Under the pieces are notes generated by a model, which searched no databases, was not told where the DNA came from, and saw only the letters and a list, made by a program, of their open reading frames with translations. 64,000 nucleotides of DNA from Streptomyces kaniharaensis (GTDB lineage Bacteria > Actinomycetota > Actinomycetes > Streptomycetales > Streptomycetaceae). Position 1 is the stretch's first letter. Every line of letters starts with the position of its first letter. The translations under genes were made by a program, and so were the position numbers. The DNA lies in NCBI RefSeq assembly GCF_009569385.1, contig NZ_WBOF01000002.1, positions 1 through 64,000 on the forward strand, written 5' to 3'. Below, piece by piece: positions 40,907 to 50,015 of this stretch.

Positions 40907-41090
40907 TGCCTTTCCCAGAAACCGGCTACGGTGGGAGCGCGGGCCTCGTGGTGTCGGCAGATCTGGGTTGAGTCGGACAGGCTCTCTTCAAGCCAGGCAC
41001 TCGAGGCCCGCGCTCACGGAACCGCCCGACACTTCGAATCCAGGGCAACCTGTCAGGCGCCAATCGCGTTCAGAGTCAGGGCGGACCGCT
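40907..41090 (-). ncRNA. Candidate bridge-RNA region of the IS110 element
   Basis: In IS110-group elements the non-coding end upstream of the transposase gene encodes the bridge RNA. Here 184 bp upstream of the start codon hold no gene and can fold: AGCGCGGGCCTCGTG (about 40938) pairs with CACTCGAGGCCCGCGCT (about 40998) around a 45-nt loop. Position and fold fit; the loop pairing to target and donor was not demonstrated. Confidence 0.35.
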
Positions 41091-41188
41091 TCAAGCGCCG
41101 AACGGGGTAGCTACTCCCCGGTCGGTGGCAGAAGTACAACACCCAGAGCTCTCTGCTCTTCGTCCGGTGTGCGGGCTACATTCGGCGG

Positions 41189-41449
41189 ATGGCCTCCACA
41201 GACGACATCCTCGCCCTTGTCCGCACGGCGCTCGACGAGTTCGACGACCGTCCCCTCCAGGTCTCCGTCCGCCGCGCGGTCCGAATAGCCGGGCTCGTCG
41301 GGGACTCTCGGGCCGCTGCCCGCCTCGGGCACGAACTGCGGCCGGCCGGGGGAGATCCTGCGGCCAACGGCGCCACTCTGCGTCGGCTGATGCCCGATCC
41401 GTCATCGTGGGGGGTGGCCGAGGGTGAGTCGGAGGCCGCATTCGACGAA
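41189..41449 (+). pseudogene. 5' part of an AbiTii-domain gene interrupted by ISKra4
   Basis: Eighty-seven codons from ATG 41189 encode the AbiTii-type N-terminus (STDDILALVRTALDEFDDRP, VSVRRAVRIAGLVGDSRAAA, RLGHELRP) ending FDE exactly at the 9-bp target duplication TTCGACGAA. The frame resumes at 43665 (YIRDRLQSG). AbiTii domains occur in abortive-infection-like phage defence proteins. Removing the IS and one duplication restores a 335-residue protein without frameshift, so the interruption is recent. Confidence 0.85.
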
Positions 41450-41584
41450 GGGTGCAGATCTTGTAGGGGTGCCTCGTTGGGGTGATTTGCTGGGGTTCGG
41501 TGGGCGGTGGGGTGGTTGGGGTTCCTAGCGTCGGTGGTGATGAGCCCGCTGTGGTGCGCGGGTGCCGAGCGAGGGGTGGGGGTC

Positions 41585-42079
41585 ATGCCGTCGTTGTTGG
41601 CCGTGTTGGAAGCCAGGGAGGATCGGGCCCGGAGTCGGGCCGCGGGGCTGCGCGAGCGGATCGCTGAGCTGTCCGAGGAGTTGTCGCAGGTGGAGGCCGA
41701 GCTGTCGCGGCTGCGGATCACGCGGGAGACCGTGGACGAGGTGCTGGCCGATGGCCCGGGTGCGGCTGCTTCGGAGCCGATCGGGGACGTCGAGTCCGCG
41801 GTGGTGCCGTTGACGGAACTCGTGCCGGTGCTGCTCGCGGCGGAGGCGGCCGGGGACGCGACGGTGACCTCGCCGGCCTACCGGCGGGTCCTGGTCGCGT
41901 TCGCCGAGGCGCCGGGCCCGTTGCGGTGCAAGGAGGTGTGCACCGCGGTGGGGCTGGGGACGGAAGCCAACCACGTTGAGGGCATGCGCTCGAAGCTGAA
42001 GCGGCTGGTCGAGCGCGGCATCCTCGTCGAGGCCGCCTCGGGGCTGTTCGCGCTGGCGTCGCGGTCGGGTGCCCGGTGA
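41585..42079 (+). CDS. ISKra4 accessory protein (coiled coil plus winged-helix-like)
   Basis: A 164-residue protein inside the element. The N-terminal half is a coiled coil (LEAREDRARSRAAGLRERIA, ELSEELSQVEAELSRLR); the C-terminal half resembles a small winged helix (EVCTAVGLGTEANHVEGMRS, KLKRLVERGILVEAASGLFA). It overlaps the transposase GTG by four bases, implying coupling. I recall similar genes upstream of ISKra4 transposases in Streptomyces; a DNA-binding helper role is inferred. ATG 41585 is preferred over the upstream starts. Confidence 0.75.
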   Translation: MPSLLAVLEAREDRARSRAAGLRERIAELSEELSQVEAELSRLRITRETVDEVLADGPGAAASEPIGDVESAVVPLTELVPVLLAAEAAGDATVTSPAYRRVLVAFAEAPGPLRCKEVCTAVGLGTEANHVEGMRSKLKRLVERGILVEAASGLFALASRSGAR

Positions 42080-43626
42080 GCGACCAGGCGGCTCTGGCCG
42101 CCGCCGAGACCGCGTTCACCGCCTCCCGCCACCTGTTCGACCAGGTCACCGACGAGCTCGGGTCCGCCGAGACAGCCGCCTTGACGCACTCGCAACTGGA
42201 GGACCTGCTGAGCTCGCGGATGCGTGAAGTGACCCGGCAGCTGTTCCAGGACCATGTCCGGCTGCGGGAGCTGACCGAGCAACGACTGCCCGAGGTGGTG
42301 GACGCCAGCGGGGTCGAACGCACCAGGATCGAGCGGGGCCGCTCCCGGATCCTGGCTACGGTGTTTGGGAAGGTGACGGTGACCCGGATCGCCTACCGCG
42401 GCAGCGGGGTGGCCGATCTGCACCCGGCCGACGCGGTGCTGAACCTGCCCGCGGGGATGCACAGCCACGGACTGGCCAAGCTCGCCGCGATCGAGGCATC
42501 CCGCGGCTCGTTCGCCGAGGCCACCGAGCGGATCAACGCCGTCACCGGCGCCGGGATCGGGCCCCGGCAGGTTCAGGAACTCGCGGTCGGCGCCGCCTGT
42601 GACATCGACGACTTCTACGACGCCCTGGTGCCGACCCCGTGCACCGACACGACCACTCTGGTGGTCTCGGTCGACGGCAAGGGCGTGGTGATAAGGCCGG
42701 AAGCACTGCGCGAGGCTACCGCGAAGGCCGCGCAGGTCAAGGGCGGCAACAAGATGAAGTCCCGACTCGCCGCCGGCGAGAAGCACGGCCGCAAGCGCAT
42801 GGCCACCCTCGCAGCGGTCTACGACGCCGAGCCCACCAAGCGCGGCGTCGACGACATCATCACCGACCCCGACCCCCGTGAGGACGGCGACAGCGACGAC
42901 GGCGGCCAGGGCGAGGGGCGCGAACGCCGTCCCGGGCCCAAGGCCAGGTCCAAGTGGCTGACCGGCTCCGTCGACGACCCCGCCGCCCAGGTCGTGGCCG
43001 CCGCGTTCGACCAGGCCGAGCACCGCGACCCCACCAACCGCCGGCCCTGGGTCGTGCTCGTGGACGGCGCCCGCCACCAACTCGACCTCATCACCGCGGA
43101 GGCCGAACGCCGAGGCGCGCGGGTGCACATCGTCATCGACCTCATCCACGTGCTCGAGTACCTCTGGGACGCGGCCTGGTGCCTGCACCAGGCCGGCGAC
43201 CAGGCCGCCGAAGCCTTCGTCGCCCGCCACGCCCGCACCATCCTCGGCGGCGGCGCCGAACAGGTCGCAACCTCCCTCGAGAAGGCCGCTCGCGCCGCCC
43301 GGCTGAAGAAGAACCGCCGCAAGGGCATCGACGACGCCATCGGCTACCTGCGCAACAAGGCCCAGTACCTGCGCTACGACACCGCGCTGGAACACGGCTG
43401 GCCCATCGCGACGGGCATCATCGAGGGCGCCTGCCGCCACCTGGTCAAAGACCGACTCGACATCACCGGCGCCCGCTGGGGACTCGCCGGCGCCGAAGCC
43501 GTGCTCAAGCTCCGCGCTCTACGCGCCAACGGCGACTTCGACACCTACTGGACCTGGCACGAGAAGCAGGAGTTCGCCCGCAACCACCAAGCCCGCTACC
43601 GCGACCACCTCACACTCGCGGCCTGA
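42076..43626 (+). CDS. ISKra4 family transposase
   Basis: A 516-residue transposase. The family core is NLPAGMHSHGLAKLAAIEAS, then first Asp in TTLVVSVDGKGVVIRPEALR, second Asp in VHIVIDLIHVLEYLWDAAWC and Glu in IATGIIEGACRHLVKDRLDI. It starts at a GTG overlapping the accessory gene. The frame is intact and both IS ends are present, so the element may be active. Confidence 0.93.
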   Translation: MSDQAALAAAETAFTASRHLFDQVTDELGSAETAALTHSQLEDLLSSRMREVTRQLFQDHVRLRELTEQRLPEVVDASGVERTRIERGRSRILATVFGKVTVTRIAYRGSGVADLHPADAVLNLPAGMHSHGLAKLAAIEASRGSFAEATERINAVTGAGIGPRQVQELAVGAACDIDDFYDALVPTPCTDTTTLVVSVDGKGVVIRPEALREATAKAAQVKGGNKMKSRLAAGEKHGRKRMATLAAVYDAEPTKRGVDDIITDPDPREDGDSDDGGQGEGRERRPGPKARSKWLTGSVDDPAAQVVAAAFDQAEHRDPTNRRPWVVLVDGARHQLDLITAEAERRGARVHIVIDLIHVLEYLWDAAWCLHQAGDQAAEAFVARHARTILGGGAEQVATSLEKAARAARLKKNRRKGIDDAIGYLRNKAQYLRYDTALEHGWPIATGIIEGACRHLVKDRLDITGARWGLAGAEAVLKLRALRANGDFDTYWTWHEKQEFARNHQARYRDHLTLAA

Positions 43627-43664
43627 TCAACAGCACCCTCATCAGATCTGCACCCTTCGACGAA

Positions 43665-44411
43665 TACATCCGCGACCGACTTCAGTCGGGCGACCCAAAG
43701 GGTCCGCTCGACCCCGACAAGTCGCTGTTCCTCGCCCACTCACTGGACGCGATCGAGTTCTGGAGGGAACGGTCGCCTCTCCTCGCGAACGAACTGGACC
43801 CGAAGGAGTTCGCAACCTCGCTGAAGATGCGAGAGGTCGAAGATCGGACCCGTCACCGCACCTTCGCCTATCTATGCGAGTGGGAACGGCGCTTCGGCTA
43901 CACGTCGATCAATGAGTCCATCTTCGGTGCCTACAAGGCGAAGGTCGACAAGCTGCTGTCCGAGGGCGTGCCCGCGCTGGTCGAGCAGTTCACCGCGGTC
44001 TACCGGCGCCTGAACGAGGCCGCCGCCGGTGACCCTAAGAGGCCGGGCAGCGAGGAACTGGCACAGGCGGTCACCACCTGCCGGCGCATCCTGGAAGCTG
44101 TGGTCGACCACGTGCTGCCCCCGCAGAAGGAGCCCAGCGCCGACGGGCACAAACTCGACCAGCCCGCCTACCGCAACAGGCTCTTCGAGTTCATCAAGCG
44201 GACGAACGAGAGCGGGAGGGTAGCGGAGATGACAGTCGCTCTCGCAGCCGGCCTGCACGACCGCTACACCGCCGTCAGCACGCTGACGAACAAGGGCGTT
44301 CACGCCTCCATGGCGCTGCGCGCCGCGAACCTGTGCGCGCTGAACACCTACATCGTGTGCGGCGAGATCCTCCTTCTGAAAGAGCAAGGCGCGGAAAACC
44401 GGGACGCCTGA
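43665..44411 (+). pseudogene. 3' part of the AbiTii-domain gene
   Basis: Continuation of the gene split by ISKra4: YIRDRLQSGDPKGPLDPDKS through SINESIFGAYKAKVDKLLSE and NKGVHASMALRAANLCALNT to the TGA at 44409-44411. The 248 residues are mostly helical with no recognised catalytic motif. The C-terminal part (MTVALAAGLHDRYTAVSTLT) resembles the AbiTii effector region. Without its N-terminus it is unlikely to be functional unless expressed from within the IS. Confidence 0.8.
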
Positions 44412-44429
44412 CGCGGGACCGGCGCTCCT

Positions 44430-44694
44430 CCTCCGCACGGCACTCGTCCTGACGCCACTCGTGGTGGGAGCGGTCCTCGGAGTTGTCGAGGGCGTCGGAC
44501 GGCGGGTGGAGGGCGTCGCGGCCGTAACGCCACCAGACGGAGCCCGTCGGGCCGTCCTTCGCCAGGTGCTCCAGTGACGTGACGGGCGCCGGCACGGCCC
44601 GGGACTCGGCCGCAGCCTCCGACAGCGGCCGACCGACCCTACCAACGCGCCTCGACTGCAAAGCCCCGACCTGCGGAAACACACGGGAATCCAT
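44430..44694 (-). pseudogene. Possible remnant of an unknown gene
   Basis: The minus strand reads VTSLEHLAKDGPTGSVWWRY, GRDALHPPSDALDNSEDRSH and HEWRQDECRAEEERRSRV, which looks protein-like but matches nothing I know and continues antisense into the AbiTii gene. The rest of 44695-44895 shows no gene. Confidence 0.3.
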
Positions 44695-44895
44695 AAGGAT
44701 TCTCGCGATGGTTCCGTGATTCTCGCTCTACCTCCGGCACCACAGGTCATCACATCGATCGCCAAAAGCATCCTGCACCCAGGCGTGACACCAGCAGCCC
44801 AGAAACAGGCCCAGCACGCCATCCAGTTCTCACTCAATCAACGGGACAGCACGCCAAGGCGCGCAGCACCTACGCCATCAGACCGAGAACTCACA

Positions 44896-45017
44896 GTTGT
44901 CCGGCCCGCAGGCCGAGGTGGTGGCGAGCACGCTCAGCGCGAGCACGGACGCCCCGAGCGCGGCCCGCGCGCCGCGACGGCTGCTGCTGCGAGTGGTAGA
45001 CGCGTGATCTTTCTCAT
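44896..45017 (-). pseudogene. Leader fragment of a lipoprotein protease gene
   Basis: The minus strand repeats the signal peptide of the 48788-50015 gene (STTRSSSRRGARAALGASVL, ALSVLATTSACGPDN) and then ends. One base is missing after the upstream ATG and the internal ATG has become ACG, so it cannot be translated in frame. A duplication relic. Confidence 0.8.
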
Positions 45018-45142
45018 CCCCCGATGTGACGTTCCGTTGGCGCGGCTCGTCCGTTCGCTGGCCAACCATCAGGTGTGACCGACAGGCGGAGGTTTCTGCA
45101 CGATTCCCCCTCGCCGCACTGTGGACAAGCGTCGCAGGAGCG

Positions 45143-45160
45143 CCTGTCACGGCCCTATCA
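45143..45160. promoter_or_regulatory. Heptamer pair CCTGTCA/CCTATCA, 11-bp period (site 1)
   Basis: CCTGTCA at 45143 and CCTATCA at 45154. SARP/AfsR proteins bind direct heptamer repeats spaced by one helical turn. The pair lies 57 bp before the AfsR-like gene and recurs upstream of a protease gene and of the lectin gene. Confidence 0.5.
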
Positions 45161-45216
45161 TCTGGCGAAGATCATTTACAGCCAGATGTTTATTCCGGCC
45201 GACGGGGGGAGGCAGG

Positions 45217-48060
45217 GTGAAGTTCTACGTGATCGGCGAGCTGAGAGTCGAGGACGGTGCCGGGGAGCGCACCGTCCGCGGCGGGCGGCTGCGCTCGCTC
45301 CTTGCCGTCCTGCTCCTTCACCCGAACCAGGCGGTCAGCACCGATCGGCTCCAGGACGCCCTGTGGGGAGAGGAACTGCCCGGGTCCGGGGCGGCGGCGG
45401 TGCACAACCTGGTGGCGCGCCTGCGCCGGGCCCTGTCCACCGCCGACGATCCCGACCGGATCGCGGCCACACCGCTCGGCTACCGGCTGAGGATCGCCGA
45501 TGGGGAACTCGACAGCCTGCTCTTCGAGCAGCACCTCGATGCGGCCCGGGGCGCCGTGCTCGACGACGACTGGGAGTCCGTCCACCGGGAGACGTCCGCC
45601 GCCCTGGCGTTGTGGCGGGGCGTCCCGCTGGCCGAGCTGCCCGAGCTGGCCGATGCCGGCCCGGCGCGCGAACGGTGGCAGGAAGCACGCCTGCAGGCCC
45701 TTGAGTGGCGTCTCGACGCGGACCTGAAGCTCGGTCGGTCGACCGGGCTCGTCACCGAGCTCACCCGGCTCGTCGACGAGCACCCGCTGCGCGAGACCTT
45801 CCACCAGCAGCTGATGCTCGCCCTTCACCGCGCCGGCCGCCGCGCTCAGGCCCTCGCCGCCTACCAGCGGCTCCACCGGACCCTGCGCGACGAGCTCGGC
45901 GTCGAACCGGGACGCGCCGCCCAGCAGATCCATCAGGAGATCCTGCGTGCTCAGGAGCCGGCTCCCGAGCTGGCGCCGCTCACATCGCCGACCCCGGCCG
46001 TCCCGGAACCCTCCGCCCGTCTCGGGCAACTCCCCGCCGATACAGCGGACTTCACCGGGCGCGAGGAGGAACTGAGGCAGCTTCGCGATCATCTCGCCGT
46101 AGCCGCCGCCGGAAGCGGCCCGTCCGTGCTGACCGTCTCCGGCATGGGCGGCGTCGGCAAGACCGCACTCGCCGTCCGGGCCGCGCACCAGGCCAAGGAC
46201 CTGTTCCCGGACGGGCAGCTCTACGTCGACCTGCGCGGCTTCGGCACCGGCGAGCCGCGCGAGGCCCACGAGGTCCTGGCCCGCCTGCTCGCCGACCTCG
46301 GCGCCGAACAGCAGGGGTGCCTGCCCGCCGAGCACACCGACGACCGGGCCGCCCAACTGCGCGCCGCCCTCGCCACCCGCCGGGTCCTGCTGCTGCTCGA
46401 CAACGCCCGCGACAGCGATCACCTGCTGCCGCTGCTGCCCGGGGACGGGCGCAGCGCCGTGCTGGCCACCAGTCGTAGCACGCTCACCGACCTGCCGGGC
46501 GCCGTCCAGCTCCGGCTGGATCCGCTGGACGTCGAGGAGCAGCGTCGATTGCTTTCGACGGTGTGCGGCGCCGACCGAGTGTGCGCCGACCCGGACGGTG
46601 CCCTGCGGGTGCTGGCCGCGTGCGGCGGGCTCCCGCTGGCGCTGCGGATCGTCGCCGCTCGGCTGGCGGCCCGTCCGGCCTGGTCCCTGGACACCCTGAC
46701 GCAGCACCTGAGTGATGACGGCCGGCGGCTGCGGTCACTGGCGGCGGGCCGTCTGAGCGTGCGGGACACCTTCGCCTCCAGCTACCTGGCGCTGCGCGAC
46801 AGCGGCGACCCGACGGAGCGCGAAGCGGCCCGGCTGTTCCGGCTGCTGGGCCTGTGGCCGGGCCAGGTGTTCGGCGTCGAGCAGGCCTCCGCCCTGGCGC
46901 AGCGCCCCATGGTGGACACGGCCGACCTGCTGGAGCTGCTCGTCGACTTCCACCTGCTCCAGAGCCCGGAACCGTGGCGCTACCGCTTCCACGACCTGCT
47001 GAGCGAGTATGCGGCCGAACGCGCCGAGCAGGAGGAGACGCCCGAGGACCGCGACGCGGCACAGGTCAGACTCATGATCTGGTACCTCGGGGCGGTGGAG
47101 AGGAGCAAAGCGGCCATCCAGTCCGGCTACACCCTCGCCACGGTTCTGGAGGACGTGCCGGTCGCGCCCTTGCCCGTGTTCGCCGATGCGCAGGAGGCCA
47201 CGTGGTGGTGCACCCGGGAGCTGGCCGGCATCAAGGCGGCGGTGCGCCAGGCGGCCGCGTCCTCCCGGCCCGACCTCGCCTGGCGGATCACCGTCGCCGT
47301 GTCCGGGTACGACACCCGGTGCTTCTGGACCGGCCAGACCGACGACCTCAGGGAGCTGGGCCTGAGAGCGGCCCGCGAGCACGGTGACCTGGTCGGCCAG
47401 GCCCGGATGCTCCTACGGATCGGCATCACCCACGGCATGGCCCACCGCACCCGGGAGGCGGTCGTGGCGCTGCGGGCCGCCCTCGAAGCGGCCGAGAAGG
47501 CCCAGCGGACGGACATCCTCGTCGAAGTCCTGACGAATCTCGCCGTCGCTCATAACGACGCGCGGGACGGTGCGGCAGGCCTCGCCTACCTGCAGAAGGC
47601 ACTCGAACACGACCCCGCGATCGCGGAAGACGGGTTCATGGTGGTCACCACAGCCCATTCCTACCTGATCATGGCGGACTTCGCAGCGGCCGAGCCCCTT
47701 TTTCGGCGTGGTCTTGATATTTGGCGCGACCACGGCAACCTCTACAACACCGCGGTCACCCTGGCCAATCTCGGCGACACGCTGCGCGGCCTGGGGCGGC
47801 GGGAGGAGGCCCTCGCCGCGCTGGACGAGGCCCGGGAGATCCACGAGCGGATCAGGAATTACGACACCCTCGCGGACTGCCTGGTGGTCACCGGCCGTAC
47901 CCACCTCCACTTCGAGGAGTGGGACGACGCGGCGGTCTGCTTCCAGCGGGCCGCCGACCTCGCCCGCGAGCACGACCTGCGCGCACTGACCGCCCAGGCC
48001 GACGAAGGCCTCGCCGAGCTCCACCGCCTGCGCCTCATCACGGACCGCGCCCACGGCTGA
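45217..48060 (+). CDS. AfsR/SARP family transcriptional regulator (SARP-NB-ARC-TPR)
   Basis: A 947-residue regulator. Residues 1-95 are an OmpR-type DNA-binding domain (RGGRLRSLLAVLLLHPNQAV, LQDALWGEELPGSGAAAVHN); 96-245 a BTAD (LLFEQHLDAARGAVLDDDWE, LRETFHQQLMLALHRAGRRA); 280-560 an NB-ARC ATPase with P-loop GMGGVGKTALAV near residue 309 and RVLLLLDNARDSDHLLPLLP (Walker B); 640-947 TPR repeats. Such proteins activate secondary metabolism or differentiation genes. GTG 45217 has GGGGGAGGCAGG upstream. It stands between two promoter repeats, and heptamer pairs nearby suggest it controls the exported-protein genes. Confidence 0.92.
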   Translation: MKFYVIGELRVEDGAGERTVRGGRLRSLLAVLLLHPNQAVSTDRLQDALWGEELPGSGAAAVHNLVARLRRALSTADDPDRIAATPLGYRLRIADGELDSLLFEQHLDAARGAVLDDDWESVHRETSAALALWRGVPLAELPELADAGPARERWQEARLQALEWRLDADLKLGRSTGLVTELTRLVDEHPLRETFHQQLMLALHRAGRRAQALAAYQRLHRTLRDELGVEPGRAAQQIHQEILRAQEPAPELAPLTSPTPAVPEPSARLGQLPADTADFTGREEELRQLRDHLAVAAAGSGPSVLTVSGMGGVGKTALAVRAAHQAKDLFPDGQLYVDLRGFGTGEPREAHEVLARLLADLGAEQQGCLPAEHTDDRAAQLRAALATRRVLLLLDNARDSDHLLPLLPGDGRSAVLATSRSTLTDLPGAVQLRLDPLDVEEQRRLLSTVCGADRVCADPDGALRVLAACGGLPLALRIVAARLAARPAWSLDTLTQHLSDDGRRLRSLAAGRLSVRDTFASSYLALRDSGDPTEREAARLFRLLGLWPGQVFGVEQASALAQRPMVDTADLLELLVDFHLLQSPEPWRYRFHDLLSEYAAERAEQEETPEDRDAAQVRLMIWYLGAVERSKAAIQSGYTLATVLEDVPVAPLPVFADAQEATWWCTRELAGIKAAVRQAAASSRPDLAWRITVAVSGYDTRCFWTGQTDDLRELGLRAAREHGDLVGQARMLLRIGITHGMAHRTREAVVALRAALEAAEKAQRTDILVEVLTNLAVAHNDARDGAAGLAYLQKALEHDPAIAEDGFMVVTTAHSYLIMADFAAAEPLFRRGLDIWRDHGNLYNTAVTLANLGDTLRGLGRREEALAALDEAREIHERIRNYDTLADCLVVTGRTHLHFEEWDDAAVCFQRAADLAREHDLRALTAQADEGLAELHRLRLITDRAHG

Positions 48061-48063
48061 CAT

Positions 48064-48109
48064 CCGTCCGCCGGCGCAGGCACGCTATCGGTGCCGGCCG
48101 GGCGGACGG
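48064..48109. terminator. Bidirectional terminator
   Basis: CCGTCCGCC (48064-48072) pairs with GGCGGACGG (48101-48109), with inner GGCAC/GTGCC pairing, between the convergent AfsR-like and FMN reductase genes. Confidence 0.7.
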
Positions 48110-48125
48110 TGTGACGGCCAGTCGC

Positions 48126-48707
48126 TCACCCCTCCTCGTGCGGGAAACGGGCGAGGGGCGCGTCCCGCTGGAAGAACGTCTTGGCCCAGGTCATGGCCTG
48201 CTCGTCCTCCAGTACCTGCCCCGGCCTGGTGGCGCTGCCGAGCAGGACCCCGCCGAACCGCATGCCCATGTACGCGGCCGTCTGCCGGAGGGTGAGTTCC
48301 AGCGGTCGGGCCACCACCTCCTCGGTGTGTCCCATCGCCGTCACGCCCCACAGCGTGCGCCCGGCCATCTTGGCCCTGAACTCCGGGTCCGGTGTGCGCA
48401 GCCACTTCGACCAGTAGTCGAGGTAGCGCTTGGCGTACGACGACACCGAGTACCAGTACAACGGAGACGCGATCACGATGTCCGTCGCGGCGAGGGTCGC
48501 CTCGAGCAACTGGCTCTCACCGCCCGACGCCTCCGGCTGACCCGGCGCGTGGCGCCCGTCGACGAAGTCCGGCAGATCCAGGCCGGCCAGGTGCAACCAC
48601 CGCTGCCCGGTGCCGGCCGGCAGTTGCTCGGCAGCCGCCCGCGCGAGCGACTCGGTGTTGCCTCCGGCGCGAGCGCTGCCGAGGAGGAAGAGGAACGAAC
48701 GGGACAT
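48126..48707 (-). CDS. NADPH-dependent FMN reductase / flavodoxin-like protein
   Basis: A 193-residue flavodoxin-fold oxidoreductase. The FMN phosphate loop is LLGSARAGGNTESLARAAAE; DIVIASPLYWYSVSSYAKRY and LDYWSKWL is the conserved middle; GRTLWGVTAMGHTEEVVARP follows. It uses NAD(P)H to reduce flavin or a quinone-like acceptor in the cytoplasm. ATG 48707; convergent with the AfsR-like gene, followed upstream by the protease gene on the same strand (80 bp gap). Confidence 0.9.
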   Translation of the reverse strand: MSRSFLFLLGSARAGGNTESLARAAAEQLPAGTGQRWLHLAGLDLPDFVDGRHAPGQPEASGGESQLLEATLAATDIVIASPLYWYSVSSYAKRYLDYWSKWLRTPDPEFRAKMAGRTLWGVTAMGHTEEVVARPLELTLRQTAAYMGMRFGGVLLGSATRPGQVLEDEQAMTWAKTFFQRDAPLARFPHEEG

Positions 48708-48787
48708 CAACTGCTCCAATATCGGCTTCGGACGGACGACGGTCCCGGCTGGGGCGTCACGGTCTGCTTCCCATGGCTTTGGACCGG

Positions 48788-50015
48788 TCAGCCCTTCTTG
48801 GCGATGAAGTTGTAGAGACCTTCGGCTTCGCCCTCCAGGTACAGCCCGGCCTGCCACCGGGGCTCCCTGTCGTGCTGCCCGATAGAGACGTTGCTGACCA
48901 GGGCGGGCTTGCCGTCCTTCATGACCAGCCAGCCGCCGCCGCTCGACCCCTGCGTCATGGTGCAGCCAAGGGTGAGCATCGGCGGGCGCGTGCGGTCGTA
49001 GGACCGGCGGGCGGGCTTGCCGCTCTCGCAACGCTCCAGTTCCGCACCGTCGAACGGCGGTGCGCTGGGATAGCCGTACTCGGTGATGTCCAGTTGCTCG
49101 CGCGGGGCGTTGAACCAGACCGGAACCGCTCCACCGACCGTCTCCTCCAGCGACTTGCCGGTGTCGTTCTGCGGCTTGACCCGCACGATCCCGAAGTCGT
49201 ACTGCGCCGCCTCCGCCTCGAATTCCGCGCCTTCGGCCTTCCACTGCGGCGAGGTGACGTAGTCCGCGCCGTCCCACAGACCGTACGGAGCCCACTGCGA
49301 GCCATCCGCCCCCTTGCGGCCGCTCACCGCGCCGCTGGTGTTGAACCCGGGGATGAAGATGATGTTCATGTTGGCCGTGCTGCCCTTGCCTCCGTGGACG
49401 CAGTGGCCCGCCGTCCAGGCGAGGTTGCTCTTGCCGGGGTGCGCCGGGTCGGCGACCACGGTTCCCGAACACGAGAAGTGGCGGGTCGGGTCGTCCGGGC
49501 CCTTGCTCGCCGTGCCGGGCGCGTCGAAGACGAGCTTGCCGTGCACGGCCATGTTCTTCGCGTACGGGTGCGGCACCGCCCGCGCGTTGACGGTCGCGGG
49601 CTCCGGATCGTTGCCGTCATCACCGTAGGTCGGCTGCACGGTCGGCGCCTGGGTCGGCTGCGCGGTCGGCGCCTGGGTGGGCCGGCCGGTCGGCTTCGGC
49701 GCTGGTGCCGGCAGTGGCTGCGGTTGGCGTTGACGATCTTCTCCAACGTCCAGTAGCCCTTGGCCACGGCCGGGAGGGCGTGGTCCGAGGCCCACTTCTC
49801 CCAGTCCTCGAAGCTCCACTTCTTCAGGTCCGCGAGGTTCGCGGGCAAACCCGCGTTCGCGGCGTTCTTCGTGGCCACCGTGTCGCCCGGGCTGTTGTCC
49901 GGCCCGCAGGCCGAGGTCGTGGCGAGCACGCTCAGCGCGAGCACGGGCACCCCGAGCGCGGCCCGCGCGCCGCGACGGCTGCTGCTGCGAGTGGTAGACG
50001 GCATGATTTTTCTCA
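48788..50015 (-). pseudogene. Trypsin-like serine protease lipoprotein, frameshifted
   Basis: Paralogue of the 53781-55160 gene. From ATG 50015 (or 50003): lipoprotein signal (VPVLALSVLATTSACGPDN), the conserved block LPANLADLKKWSFEDWEKWA and LPAVAKGYWTLEKIVNAN. Then a one-base frameshift near 49732 precedes the Pro/Thr linker and the protease domain (His in LAWTAGHCVHGG, Asp in QYDFGIVRVKP, Ser in MTQGSSGGGWLV). The product would be a cell-surface S1-family protease. The frameshift separates signal and catalytic domain, so it is probably inactive unless the indel is a sequence error. Confidence 0.8.

Larger units (their letters stand above)
41450..43655 (+). mobile_element. ISKra4 family insertion sequence, 2206 bp, with 9-bp target duplication
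   Basis: Ends GGGTGCAGATCTTGTAGGGG (left) and, reversed, GGGTGCAGATCTGATGAGGG (right) are inverted repeats; TTCGACGAA flanks both sides (41441-41449, 43656-43664). It carries two overlapping genes. It sits inside the AbiTii-type gene in the same orientation. Confidence 0.95.
44896..45173. repeat. Direct repeat of protease promoter and leader, copy 1
   Basis: About 278 bp nearly identical to 49894-50171. Differences are scattered single bases and a one-base indel at the start codon. It flanks, with copy 2, a 4.7-kb segment containing the AfsR-like gene, the FMN reductase gene and the frameshifted protease gene. Confidence 0.93.

Noticed and set aside
40907..41090. Protein gene upstream of the IS110 transposase
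   Set aside because: Frames here have no start with a ribosome site and the region fits the known non-coding end of IS110 elements.
42954..43640. N-terminal extension of the AbiTii 3' fragment across the ISKra4 gene
   Set aside because: Out-of-frame reading of the transposase; the target duplication proves that the fragment begins at 43665.
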